Shown: positions 1-8,230, counted from the stretch's first letter. The stretch is DNA of 48,466 nt from an uncultured Lachnospira sp. (GCA_910587485.1 CAJUKN010000021.1:1-48466), one strand, 5' to 3'. The notes: generated by a model from the letters alone, not told the origin. Program-made: numbers and translations.

Positions 1-32
1 AGCATACTGTCTGTGTTAAAATCCTCTGCCAT
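1..32 (-). CDS. 5' end of an unidentified gene, cut by the window edge
   Basis: A minus-strand ATG at 32-30 follows a strong Shine-Dalgarno (GGAGGAAGT, 41-33). The visible protein is MAEDFNTDSM and then leaves the window. Ten residues are too few to name a family. It lies downstream of the recombinase block and is transcribed in the same direction, so it is probably carried by the same integrated element. The start is well supported by the ribosome site; the function is unknown. Confidence 0.5.
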   Translation of the reverse strand, partial: MAEDFNTDSM

Positions 33-234
33 ACTTCCTCCAATCTTTAGAATTTCTTTCTCTTTATGCTTTTAATCAACCCCTTTTCTTTAATACCTTG
101 ATTACTATCCTCATTTGAATGCTCTCCTTTCCCTCACCATCTACTTTTCTTATTATAGTCGCTATTTTTATGACTACTTTTTCAAACAGATAGTTGTATG
201 TATGAAATAAACAAAACATTTATATGATTAAAAG

Positions 235-264
235 AACGCTGCTTCCACCTTGGATGCAGCGGTT
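235..264 (-). terminator. Rho-independent terminator, usable on both strands
   Basis: Stem CGCTGC (237-242) pairs with GCAGCG (256-261). An inner TCCA/TGGA stem (244-247 with 251-254) closes a three-base loop. T-rich tracts flank both sides (TTTT on the plus strand, TTCTTTT on the minus strand). It lies about 70 nt downstream of the promoter at 336-364, so that promoter makes a short terminated transcript or an attenuated leader for the gene at the left edge. Confidence 0.7.
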
Positions 265-335
265 TTATCTTTTTTCAATAATGCTTTTTAACATACTTTT
301 CAACCTTTGCCACATAAAACAACGGCATTTAGTTT

Positions 336-364
336 ATAATATGATAATCTCTTTATTTTGTCAA
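336..364 (-). promoter_or_regulatory. Strong sigma-A promoter reading towards the left edge
   Basis: On the minus strand TTGACA (364-359) is separated by exactly 17 bases from TATTAT (341-336). The predicted start is near 329. From there a 17-codon ORF (MPLFYVAKVEKYVKKHY) begins almost at the 5' end, followed by the terminator hairpin at 235-264. The rest of 33-389 holds only a second tiny ORF (MRIVIKVLKKRG, with a good ribosome site) and no longer gene. Confidence 0.6.
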
Positions 365-389
365 TCCTTAATAAAATACCAAAAATCGC

Positions 390-1667
390 CTATTTTTTGT
401 CAAACCCAGCATTTTCATCTTTCCAAATAATTTCTATATCGGATTCTTTATGTATAAAAATTTTATCAATTAATCTATCTGCTAATTCTTCATTTAAAGT
501 CTTTTCTTCTATATATTTTATTAAATTTGTATCATAGTTTCCATTTTCGTTTTTCACAATCTGTAATATATGTTGACACATTTCAGATAATACATATTCT
601 TCCAAAAATTTTACACGAACTTTTCTAATACAATCAGAACGTGTTGTAACATAGATGTAGGGACATCGAAAATAAGCGTTTATTCCTTTTTTCAACTGCA
701 GCTTCTTTCCACAATTGCACAATAGCTTACCTGTCAATGGATGCTTTTTATGGATTTCATATGATTTTGTATTTTTTGTATTTTTTTGAACCTTCTCAAA
801 AACTTGTTGTGTAATAATGGGTTTATGATGATTGTGATAAACTTTCCACTCACTTCTTGGTTTTAAATAGTTTTTTCCACCAACCTCTTTTTTATAATAT
901 TTTCCATAAACGATATTGCCTATATAAATCTCATTTTTTAATATATGACATATGGCAGAACTATGCCACTCAAAGACTTCTCTATTTATTTTTACTCCAT
1001 TTGTCTCCATTTTAAATTGTTTTGGCGTTTTTATACTTTCCTTATTAAACTGTTTTGCTATCTGTACACAAGTATATCCACTCAATGCCATATCAAATAT
1101 TCTTCTTACAACAATTGCCTCGTCTTCTTTAATAAAAAGCATATGTCTATCTTCTTTGCCCTTCTCATATCCAAATGGACTGTTTGCACTACTATATTTT
1201 CCTTTTTCCTTTCTGGCATGTAATGCAGTTTTTACTTTAACAGATAAATCTTTGCTATATAAATCATATAATAAAAATTTAAAGGGAATATCTATATTTC
1301 CTATACCGCCTTGAGTCTGTTCACTGTCATAATGGTCATTTACTGATATAAAACGTACCCCCACAAATGGAAATATCTGTTCTATATAAGAGCCAAGCTC
1401 AATATAATTTCTTGAAAAACGCGAAAAATCTTTTACAATAATACAATCAACTAGTTTCATGCGTACATATTCTAATAATTTTGCAGCACTTGGACGATTA
1501 AAATGAACTCCTGAATATCCATCATCAACAAATTCTAATAATTGATACTCTTTAAAATGTTTGCTCACATACTCTCTTAACATTGTTCTTTGATAATAAA
1601 TACTGTTGCTCTCCTGCTGCAAATATGTATCTTCTTTGGAAAGCCTCATATAAAGGGCAATTACCAT
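390..1667 (-). CDS. Large serine recombinase (425 aa, third of the tandem set)
   Basis: Site-specific DNA recombinase of the resolvase/invertase superfamily that cuts and rejoins attachment sites through a 5'-phosphoserine intermediate. The N-terminal catalytic domain (about 1-145) starts with YMRLSKED, placing the nucleophile at Ser10, and has the family motif VDCIIVKDFSRFSRN. A recombinase domain follows (about 160-290), then a zinc ribbon (CNCGKK about residue 328, then a CP and a C further on). At 425 aa it lacks the long coiled coil seen in its two neighbours, so it may act as a partner subunit. AGGTAGC precedes the ATG at modest distance. It is last in the presumed operon; a terminator and a new promoter follow. 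The family is certain; target and partner requirement are unknown. Confidence 0.93.
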   Translation of the reverse strand: MVIALYMRLSKEDTYLQQESNSIYYQRTMLREYVSKHFKEYQLLEFVDDGYSGVHFNRPSAAKLLEYVRMKLVDCIIVKDFSRFSRNYIELGSYIEQIFPFVGVRFISVNDHYDSEQTQGGIGNIDIPFKFLLYDLYSKDLSVKVKTALHARKEKGKYSSANSPFGYEKGKEDRHMLFIKEDEAIVVRRIFDMALSGYTCVQIAKQFNKESIKTPKQFKMETNGVKINREVFEWHSSAICHILKNEIYIGNIVYGKYYKKEVGGKNYLKPRSEWKVYHNHHKPIITQQVFEKVQKNTKNTKSYEIHKKHPLTGKLLCNCGKKLQLKKGINAYFRCPYIYVTTRSDCIRKVRVKFLEEYVLSEMCQHILQIVKNENGNYDTNLIKYIEEKTLNEELADRLIDKIFIHKESDIEIIWKDENAGFDKK

Positions 1668-1691
1668 TTCTTATAAGCTACCTTTCTTATA

Positions 1692-1735
1692 GCATAAAAA
1701 TCCCTATTTCTGCGCTGCTTGTTGCACAAGAACCT
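1692..1735 (-). repeat. Copy A of a short repeated leader motif
   Basis: On the minus strand this reads GTTCTTGTGCAACAAGCAGC followed by GCAGAAATAGGGATTTTTAT. It lies in the leader between two recombinase genes. Its core CGCAGAAAT recurs inside the upstream recombinase gene (2505-2545) and in the leaders of vanR (near 31891) and a chemoreceptor (near 46837); a looser copy is at 48438-48456. Confidence 0.5.
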
Positions 1736-1738
1736 TAT

Positions 1739-3358
1739 CTAATTACTTTCTTGAAACCAAAATGTAATTTCAACTCGTTTATCAGAAAAAATATCAATTT
1801 TTTTAATTAATGTATGTAATAATTCTTTATTCAATTTACTTGTTGTATCCCATTTTAACAACGAATCAAAAAGCATTTTTTGCTTTGTTAAAATAATATC
1901 ATAATTTTTTTGCTGACTTTCTATTTCTGTAAGTTTTTCTGATAAAAATTCTAATTGTCGTCTATTTTCTTGTTGTACTTTTTTAAATATCTGCAAACCT
2001 ATTTTACCACTTTGATATTTCAAATATTGTTCACTCTGTCTTATTTTATGATGTTCTATTTTCTTTTTTAAAACCTCACTATTTTTATATAATAGAACTT
2101 GTTTTAATTCAAATTGACTCTTTATATATTCTATCAGTTCTTGTTTTTTTATATTAGATAACAACCATTCTTTTTTTAATGATTCTTTTATAATTTCTTG
2201 CAATATCTCTAACGAAATATGATGACTGCAACATTTTCTGGCATCAATTCGAGTCACATTAGGACAATTATAGGTGTAACTTCTTATTTTTTTGCCATGA
2301 TTAAAATTTTTAATCAATGTTGTTCTTTTTATCTTACAATGACAATCACCACAAAATAATATTCCATCAAAAATGTCTTCTTCCAATAAAATAGATAGAG
2401 TCTCTTTATTTTTATTATTGTAATATAGTGATTGTTTTTTTAAATAGTGAGCAATTTTAAAAAATTGCTCTTGACTAACGATTGCTTGATGGGTATTTTC
2501 TTTTATAAAAATCTCCATTTCTGCGCTGCTTTCTGTGCAAGAATCTTTCGATTCTAAACACCCTATATAGACAGGATTGGTAAAAATCGATTTTAGCGTC
2601 CATTTTGACCACTCTAACAGGACCTCCCCATCCCTGCAATATATATGTTTATATTTTCGATATTCTGTTGGTCGATGTATGTTGTTTTTATATAGCCATC
2701 TTATCAGTTCATTATAATGAACCCCTGCTTCATATTGATTAAACAATGCTCTTACAACATTTGCTGCATCTTTTTCAACTACTAAAACTCTTTTTCCATC
2801 ACACTGACTAATATTATATCCATAAGGCGGATAACCACCTGTATAACTCCCATTTTTCTGTTGGCTTATGCGTGTACTTTTAACTTTTGCTGCTATATCT
2901 GCTGCATACATTTCATTGATAAGATTTTTTAAATTTACACAAAAATCTACTGTCTGCATATTATTTGAGTCAAATTTATCAGTTACTGAAATAAAGCGAA
3001 CATCTAAAAATGGAAAGATTTTTTGTATAAAATTTCCTATTTCAATATAATTTCTTCCAAAACGAGAAAAGTCTTTTACAATGACACAATTTACTTTTCT
3101 TTGTCTAATATCCTCCATTAATTGCTTAAATCCATCTCGTTCAAAATGAACACCTGATTTTCCTAAATCAATATAACAATGATACAATTCAAATTCAGGT
3201 TTATCTTTTATATATAATTTTGCAATATCAAGCTGTGTTTCAATGGATTCATTTTTTTCATTATGATTGTCCACAGATAATCTTGCATAAATTCCAACAT
3301 GATATATTTTTTTTTGTACAATTCTTTCTATTCTCTGTTTTTTAGAAACTCTAGCCAT
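1739..3358 (-). CDS. Large serine recombinase (539 aa, second of the tandem set)
   Basis: Serine site-specific recombinase. The catalytic domain begins with IYARLSVD, giving Ser28 as nucleophile, and carries NCVIVKDFSRFGRNYIEIGN, nearly identical to its neighbours. The recombinase domain is about 175-300, the zinc ribbon starts at FCGDCHCKIKRT and its distal cysteines are in the CPNVTRIDARKCC stretch. A Lys/Glu/Gln-rich coiled coil occupies about 400-500. Where its neighbours have a loop of the NLVQGK type after VYxG, this protein has CLESKDSCTESSAEMEIF, encoded by a copy of the repeat found upstream of the next gene. It starts 25 nt after the upstream recombinase stop, with GGTGAG before the ATG. 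Family certain; role in integration or excision inferred. Confidence 0.92.
   Translation of the reverse strand: MARVSKKQRIERIVQKKIYHVGIYARLSVDNHNEKNESIETQLDIAKLYIKDKPEFELYHCYIDLGKSGVHFERDGFKQLMEDIRQRKVNCVIVKDFSRFGRNYIEIGNFIQKIFPFLDVRFISVTDKFDSNNMQTVDFCVNLKNLINEMYAADIAAKVKSTRISQQKNGSYTGGYPPYGYNISQCDGKRVLVVEKDAANVVRALFNQYEAGVHYNELIRWLYKNNIHRPTEYRKYKHIYCRDGEVLLEWSKWTLKSIFTNPVYIGCLESKDSCTESSAEMEIFIKENTHQAIVSQEQFFKIAHYLKKQSLYYNNKNKETLSILLEEDIFDGILFCGDCHCKIKRTTLIKNFNHGKKIRSYTYNCPNVTRIDARKCCSHHISLEILQEIIKESLKKEWLLSNIKKQELIEYIKSQFELKQVLLYKNSEVLKKKIEHHKIRQSEQYLKYQSGKIGLQIFKKVQQENRRQLEFLSEKLTEIESQQKNYDIILTKQKMLFDSLLKWDTTSKLNKELLHTLIKKIDIFSDKRVEITFWFQESN
2505..2545 (-). repeat. Copy B of the repeated motif, inside a recombinase gene
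   Basis: Minus-strand sequence GATTCTTGCACAGAAAGCAG followed by CGCAGAAATGGAGATTTTTA closely matches copy A at 1692-1735. It is preceded by a perfect AGAATC-GAAA-GATTCT hairpin. It is translated in frame as SCTESSAEMEIF in a position where the neighbouring paralogues have unrelated residues. Confidence 0.5.
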
Positions 3359-3383
3359 TCATCTCACCATTTATACCTATTGG

Positions 3384-5024
3384 CTATTGATATTTAGCCA
3401 AAATGACCTTATCAAACAATTCTTGATATCGAAACTCTATACACAATCGCTTATTTTCATATACAATGATACGTTCTATAAAATGGATTAAAACTTCTCT
3501 ATTTATTTCTATCAATGCAGTTTCTGTTTTTAATTTTTCTAATTGCTCATTAGATGCTAAATTTTCACAAAACAACTCTTGTATTCTTCTTTCTTGCTGC
3601 TCAATCATCTTTTGAAAGCCTGTATATTTTTCTTTATAAATTTTTTTTAAATCTAAAAAATCTTCTTTTGACAGGATACCTTCTTTCCAATCTTGATATA
3701 AATGGTCTTTTAAATCAAAATATTTTTCTTGTTCCTTTTTTAACCGAGAGCGTTCTCTATCATAACTTACCATTTGTTGTGCATCTACTTTTAATTCTTT
3801 TATAGCATCAAATACATTTCTTTTGTCAACCATAATTAAAGCCTGTACCTTTAAACATTTATAAATAATGGCTTTTAATTGTTCTTCCTTCATGCTGTGC
3901 CGACTACATCCTTGTCCTTTATTATTTTTTTGACAAATAAAATATATCGTTTTTTTTCCATGATAGTGATTTACTCTTCGTGTCATTGTTTCCATACAAT
4001 CGCCACAAAACAAAAGCCCTGAAAAAATATGCGAATTTTTCTGCCCTTGAATTGCTCTGCTATCTGTAGAAAGCAATTTTTGTACATTTTTAAAATCTTC
4101 CATACAAATGATTGGCTGATGTGTATTTTTAACACATATCCATTCATTCTTTGGCTTCATTATGCTTTTTTTTACTTTATAATTAATTTTTTCACTCTTT
4201 CCTTGTACTAAATTTCCTGTGTATACTTCATTGACAAGAATCCGTTTTACCGCCATAGCTGACCATTTTGTAATATTTTTTGTATAAAACCCTGTCTGAA
4301 AATTCTCTCCTTTTGATTTTTTATATTCCATAGGTGATAAAATCCCTTGTGCATTTAGCTTATCTGCTATTGCACCAAAACTATACCCCTCTAATTTCCA
4401 TGCAAATATATTTTGAACAATCTTTGCAGCATATTCATCAATCACAAGTAAATTTTTATTCTCTTTATCTTTTTTATATCCATAAACAGCAAAGGCACCT
4501 ATAAATTCGCCATTTTCACGTTTGACTTTTTGTTGACTTTTCACTTTCCATGAAATATCACGACAATATGAATCATTTACAAAATTTTTAACTGGAAGCA
4601 CTACTGACGTTTCATTAAAATCTGCTGTCAACGTATCAAATGAATCATTAATTGCAATAAATCGGACATTTAACATAGGAAAGATTTTTTGTATAAACCG
4701 TCCTGTTTCAATATAATCTCTCCCAAATCTTGATAAATCTTTGACAATAATGCAATTTACTAAGCCTGCCTTGATATCATGTATCATTCGCTTAAATGCA
4801 GGTCTATCAAAATCCACGCCAGAGTGTCCGTCATCTATATATGTATCAAACAACTTCATATCCTTATTATTTCTAATAAAAGAATATGCAAGCTCTCTCT
4901 GAAAACAAATGCTATTGCTTTCTGTTCTATTATTCCTTTCTTGTTTATCTTTATTTTTTAATGTCATCTCATCTCGCGACAGTCGAAGATAAACCGCTAC
5001 GGAGTATAATTTTTCAGTGTTCAT
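3384..5024 (-). CDS. Large serine recombinase (546 aa, first of the tandem set)
   Basis: Serine recombinase with VYLRLSRDE at the N-terminus (nucleophile Ser16) and the conserved block NCIIVKDLSRFGRDYIETGR. The recombinase domain runs about 175-310. The zinc ribbon begins at LFCGDCMETMTRR and ends near QGCSRH. A long charged coiled coil occupies about 420-500, the region that in large serine integrases controls synapsis and directionality. It is the recombinase closest to the interrupted peptidase gene and so the likeliest lead integrase. It is followed with short spacing by the second recombinase, suggesting one transcript. GATAGG lies before the ATG. Family certain; which subunit does integration is unknown. 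Confidence 0.93.
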   Translation of the reverse strand: MNTEKLYSVAVYLRLSRDEMTLKNKDKQERNNRTESNSICFQRELAYSFIRNNKDMKLFDTYIDDGHSGVDFDRPAFKRMIHDIKAGLVNCIIVKDLSRFGRDYIETGRFIQKIFPMLNVRFIAINDSFDTLTADFNETSVVLPVKNFVNDSYCRDISWKVKSQQKVKRENGEFIGAFAVYGYKKDKENKNLLVIDEYAAKIVQNIFAWKLEGYSFGAIADKLNAQGILSPMEYKKSKGENFQTGFYTKNITKWSAMAVKRILVNEVYTGNLVQGKSEKINYKVKKSIMKPKNEWICVKNTHQPIICMEDFKNVQKLLSTDSRAIQGQKNSHIFSGLLFCGDCMETMTRRVNHYHGKKTIYFICQKNNKGQGCSRHSMKEEQLKAIIYKCLKVQALIMVDKRNVFDAIKELKVDAQQMVSYDRERSRLKKEQEKYFDLKDHLYQDWKEGILSKEDFLDLKKIYKEKYTGFQKMIEQQERRIQELFCENLASNEQLEKLKTETALIEINREVLIHFIERIIVYENKRLCIEFRYQELFDKVILAKYQ

Positions 5025-5057
5025 TGAAACCTATCACTTTCTATAAATAACATCTTC

Positions 5058-5321
5058 TCAATGAATAGATGCCATCTTTACAATATAATCTTTCATTTTT
5101 TGTTCCATACTTTTTTTGCAGTCCATATATTTAAATTGTACAACATATTCGCCAACCTTTACGATATAAGGATTTCCAACTTGTTCTATATAATCTCTTA
5201 TGCGTTCTTCAATTGGTTTCTTTTCATTAATTTCTATCTGCATTATATCTACAAGTTCTTTTCTGTCTATTTCCATAATATCGGCTATTTTCATCTCCTG
5301 TAATTTTTCGACAGTAAACAT
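5058..5321 (-). CDS. DUF6870-like small protein of the element
   Basis: An 87-residue protein starting MFTVEKLQEMKIADIMEID. It resembles DUF6870-type proteins as I remember them: a KLxxMKxxDI opening, a central EERIxxYIxQxxNPY and a hydrophobic VKVGEYVVQF strand. Such proteins are common beside serine recombinases in Firmicute elements; their function is not established. The start was chosen at the second methionine of the frame because GGAG lies 10 nt upstream of it. It is 33 nt upstream of the first recombinase and likely cotranscribed. A recombination accessory role is possible but only inferred from position. Confidence 0.65.
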   Translation of the reverse strand: MFTVEKLQEMKIADIMEIDRKELVDIMQIEINEKKPIEERIRDYIEQVGNPYIVKVGEYVVQFKYMDCKKSMEQKMKDYIVKMASIH

Positions 5322-5326
5322 ACAAA

Positions 5327-5779
5327 TCACACTCCTTTCTTTCCTATTAAAAATATATGACTGCAAAGGATTGTACTATTACAATTGTTGCTATAAAACT
5401 CCATAACATTACTTGACATTATAATCACACACTCCCCCGTATCAATAATACCTATTAAAACGCCTTGTCCTCGTATATCCAATATTGGCTGATTCAAAAG
5501 AGCTGTTATACCTGCGCTGTCATAAGCAGATGTATCACTCATTGTTGTACTTACTACTTGCTCTCTTAATACTTCTGCATCCATCAAACCATACAATTTA
5601 GGAATTGTGCGGTATTCTAAACTTCCAATGTTCATATTTAATTCTACTGGCATCTTGCCATATACAATAGACCAATTTTCATCTACATTAACACGACATT
5701 GAATATCACTTGGCACACGAATATTTTGTGCAATATAATCCATATATTCTTCTGATGTAATAAACTCACTGCAATCCAT
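5327..5779 (-). pseudogene. S8 (subtilisin-like) peptidase, interrupted after the catalytic Asp motif
   Basis: The first about 115 residues look like the N-terminus of clostridial S8 serine proteases: a MDCSEFITSEEYMDYI prodomain-like start, then LDIRGQGVLIGIIDTG, the motif carrying the catalytic aspartate (Asp113). The family continues with a DYTHPxF-like stretch, but here the frame runs into unrelated ECVIIMSSNVMEF and stops, so the His and Ser regions are absent. AGGAGACGT precedes the ATG and the start looks intact. The break coincides with the end of the recombinase element, so insertion into this gene is the simple explanation. The last 35 residues are probably element DNA. The truncated product should be inactive as a protease. 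Confidence 0.7.
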
Positions 5780-5859
5780 ACGTCTCCTGACCGCCGCAAT
5801 CAGCTTATTGATTTATGTTCATTATATGCTCTAAACTTTTTAGTGTTTATAGACAACAA

Positions 5860-5926
5860 AAAAGAACAGGCTTGTTAAAGGGCTGCATATAATTTGTATA
5901 TGTCCTTTTAACTTACCTGTTCTTTT
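5860..5926 (-). terminator. Long hairpin terminator, bidirectional in form
   Basis: AAAAGAACAGG (5860-5870) pairs with CCTGTTCTTTT (5916-5926). An inner GTTAAAGGG/CCTTTTAAC arm (5874-5882 with 5904-5912) extends the stem. It lies between the end of the endonuclease remnant and the start of the S8 peptidase gene, so it isolates the two units. Confidence 0.75.
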
Positions 5927-5933
5927 ATATGAA

Positions 5934-7265
5934 TCATACTATAAATTCTTTATTATGGAACATTTCATTTTTAATTTTTTCGTGAGTAAACTCACTTGAT
6001 TTATAAGCTTCTACACATAACAATAAATTAGCAACCGCTAAAGCTGTACCTTTTATTCCTTTATTTCTACTAATTCTCTCAATTTGTGTTGTAAAATTGC
6101 CAACGAAATGACCTGAGACAAACATAAAATAAAATTCATTAATACTATCATCAAAATTTTCCCACCATTTATTGGAATTAACTTTTTCATCTCTTACTTG
6201 ATTTTCCCCAATATATCTTTCCATTTCATCGGCTTGTGAAATAGGAAGATTATATCCTTTCGAGTATGCTTTTGTATCTATAATAACACCATATTTACAT
6301 TGCTCTTCATTTACATAAATTATACCATCTGGCTTACGACTTCCACCAAGATGCATTCCTTGATAATCGCATTCTTCAATTAATAACTCTAATATTTTCA
6401 TTTCAAACAATCGATTTTGTTTACTGTCGTAAGCAATGTCTATAAGTGATAGATATTCATGTGATAATTTTGACATTTTAGTTCTTATTATTTCTTTTGT
6501 TTCTTCTAAATTTGATTTAGTAAGTGATATATCATCATGAATTGTATTTTCAGTTTCATTAAGATTCATAGACTTAAGATAGCTTAAAATATCTGAAATA
6601 GAACAACTTTTTTTACTTTCGGATATATATTTTAATACAAATGCACGACGTGTACGTAAATATTCTCTATCAGCACCTTTTACACACAACATTTCCCAAC
6701 ACACATTTTTGGCAATTCTTTTATGTTTACTTTTACCACTAGCTCTCCTTAATGCAGTAATTCCTTTTGCCGTAATCATATAAGCTTGACCTATTGTCTC
6801 TGAATATCCTTTCCCTGCTGTCATAATTGTAATTTTTTTAGGAATTTTTTCAACAAGACCAAGCTTTTCAAGCCAACTTGCTATCATTCTTGCATATTTA
6901 TCAGAAGATCCCTCCCAATCTGCTTTCATAATTTTTCGCTCTCTTGATTCTGCATTCGCTAACGACCTGATAAATATTTTTTGTGGCATACTAGTAAATC
7001 CATCTTCTCCTATAAAACCTAACTGTTGTCCTATTTCAAATTTTGTAAGATGACTATCTTCTGTCTCTGAAAGCAAATTCAATATCCTTATAGCTGGTGG
7101 ATAAGCTAAAATAGCATTTATAAGTATTTCTTTTTCTTTCTCAGATAAAATTTTATCATTTTCTCTTACACTTGTAAGCTCTAATCCTTGTTTTGTTATC
7201 TCAAAAGTATCATCAGAATAATCATACTTTAGATATTGTTTCAAGCAAATGATAATTTGGAGCAT
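5934..7265 (-). pseudogene. FokI-like type IIS restriction endonuclease, N-terminally truncated
   Basis: The C-terminal about 190 residues match the FokI cleavage domain: HLGGSRKPDGIIY, then YGVIIDTKAYSKGYNLPI. The PD...DTK catalytic triad is at Asp313, Asp330 and Lys332, with the same 17-residue spacing as FokI Asp450 and Asp467. The middle matches the second and third recognition subdomains of FokI (SYPPAIRIL-like stretch near 54, ADWEGSSDKYARMI at 115-128). FokI is 583 aa; here about 165 N-terminal residues are missing, and the D3-to-nuclease linker appears shortened by about 35. The first 10 residues (MLQIIICLKQ) are out-of-frame methyltransferase sequence across a deletion joint, with no ribosome site. 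An orphan nuclease without its methyltransferase would be toxic, so I treat it as decayed. FokI comparison is from memory. Confidence 0.8.
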
Positions 7266-7947
7266 ATTGTCGAGAATTATATGGAGGGTCTAAATATAAA
7301 ATATCACCATCTAATTCTTCAATTAATTTATTTGCATCTTTATTATAACTTTTATTATTCTTTTTATTGTCTATAACATCAAATCATGTCATTTCCAAGT
7401 CTTTAAAAGTACGATTATCCCAATGCTTTAAATAAGCACCATATGTTCCTGTTATATTAGAAATAGAAGTCACTCCTTCAATAAGTCCTGCAAGAAGATA
7501 ATAATACTCCAATTCTGTGAGTAATTTTTCTTTTTTCCACATTTCAATTGTAGTCCTAATAAAATCAATTCTTATAGCATTTTTATTTGATATATACATT
7601 CTTTCACAATTATCATGTGGAGTATAATTTTTTGCAATAAAATAATTATTATCATTATAGTTTAATATTTGTGTTTCTTCTAAAAATTTAAAAGGGTCAT
7701 CTATTCCTATATGTTTTAATCTAATAAAAGATGGTTTATTATTATTTTCAATGGTTGCCTTTTGTATTACATACGAAAAATGTAATGTATCATTTGAATG
7801 TATTTCATATCTAGGTTTAAAATAACGAGCAACTGCTCCTGTACCCGAAAAAATATCACAAAATACATTTTCATTTCCTATTGTATTTTTTGATATAACC
7901 ATATCAATATTTTTAAGTAATTTTACTTTACTTCCTATAAATCTCAT
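7222..7947 (-). pseudogene. FokI-type adenine-N6 DNA methyltransferase, N-terminal fragment with internal stop
   Basis: Starts MRFIGSKVKLLKNI with AGAGGTGACTT before the ATG. It carries SAM-binding motif I DIFSGTG (31-37) and then NISNITGTYGAYLKHWD (motif-like region near 170), strongly resembling the first half of M.FokI, a two-domain protein of about 647 aa. A TGA at 7386-7384 stops it after 187 residues. The same frame continues with FDVIDNKKNNKSYN and reaches catalytic motif IV, LYLDPPYNSRQYAPNY, before running out at a second TGA (7224-7222) at the deletion joint with the endonuclease. The second methyltransferase domain is gone. The separation of motif I from motif IV by a stop makes activity unlikely. 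Confidence 0.82.
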
Positions 7948-8112
7948 AAGTCACCTCTTGCATCCCAAAACATCCTTACCTATAATTATATTATGAATAT
8001 ATTGAAAAGTCATTGTTAGTGAAGTCTTCTTTTAATTTACATTCAAGTAAAAAAAATTTTAATAATTAATATTGAACATATGAAAATATTAAAAATAAGA
8101 CTATTATAAAAT

Positions 8113-8159
8113 AGAAATCTTATATTAGATATAATAATTATATCCAATATAAGATTTCT
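8113..8159 (-). terminator. Terminator downstream of clpX
   Basis: A 14-bp perfect stem, AGAAATCTTATATT (8113-8126) with AATATAAGATTTCT (8146-8159), has T-rich flanks on both strands. It follows the clpX stop on the minus strand and separates it from the methyltransferase remnant. Confidence 0.75.
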
Positions 8160-8230
8160 TTCTGTAACAGCCTTATCTAAAAATAACACTTAATATTTTA
8201 GAAACTCCTCAATAGTTCCATTTTGTATAA

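Larger units (their letters stand above)
1..5436 (-). mobile_element. Right end of an integrated element with three serine recombinases
   Basis: The segment carries three tandem large serine recombinases and a DUF6870-like small protein. It ends where an S8 peptidase gene loses similarity to its family, directly after the IDTG motif (codons at about 5446-5435). Large serine recombinases are normally encoded next to the attachment site they use. The simplest reading is that the element runs leftwards out of the window and that its right junction is near 5436. The left junction and the rest of the peptidase gene are not visible, so the left limit is arbitrary. The attachment site is inferred from where homology stops, not from seeing both ends. 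Confidence 0.5.

Noticed and set aside
224..430. Plus-strand frame of 68 codons over the terminator and recombinase end
   Set aside because: It lies over the minus-strand terminator and recombinase 3' end, has no ribosome site and shows no protein-like pattern. The many similar plus-strand frames opposite other genes were left out for the same reason.
5934..7265. An intact, active FokI-type endonuclease
   Set aside because: The N-terminal recognition domain is missing, the first residues are out-of-frame methyltransferase sequence, no ribosome site precedes the ATG, and no protecting methyltransferase is intact.
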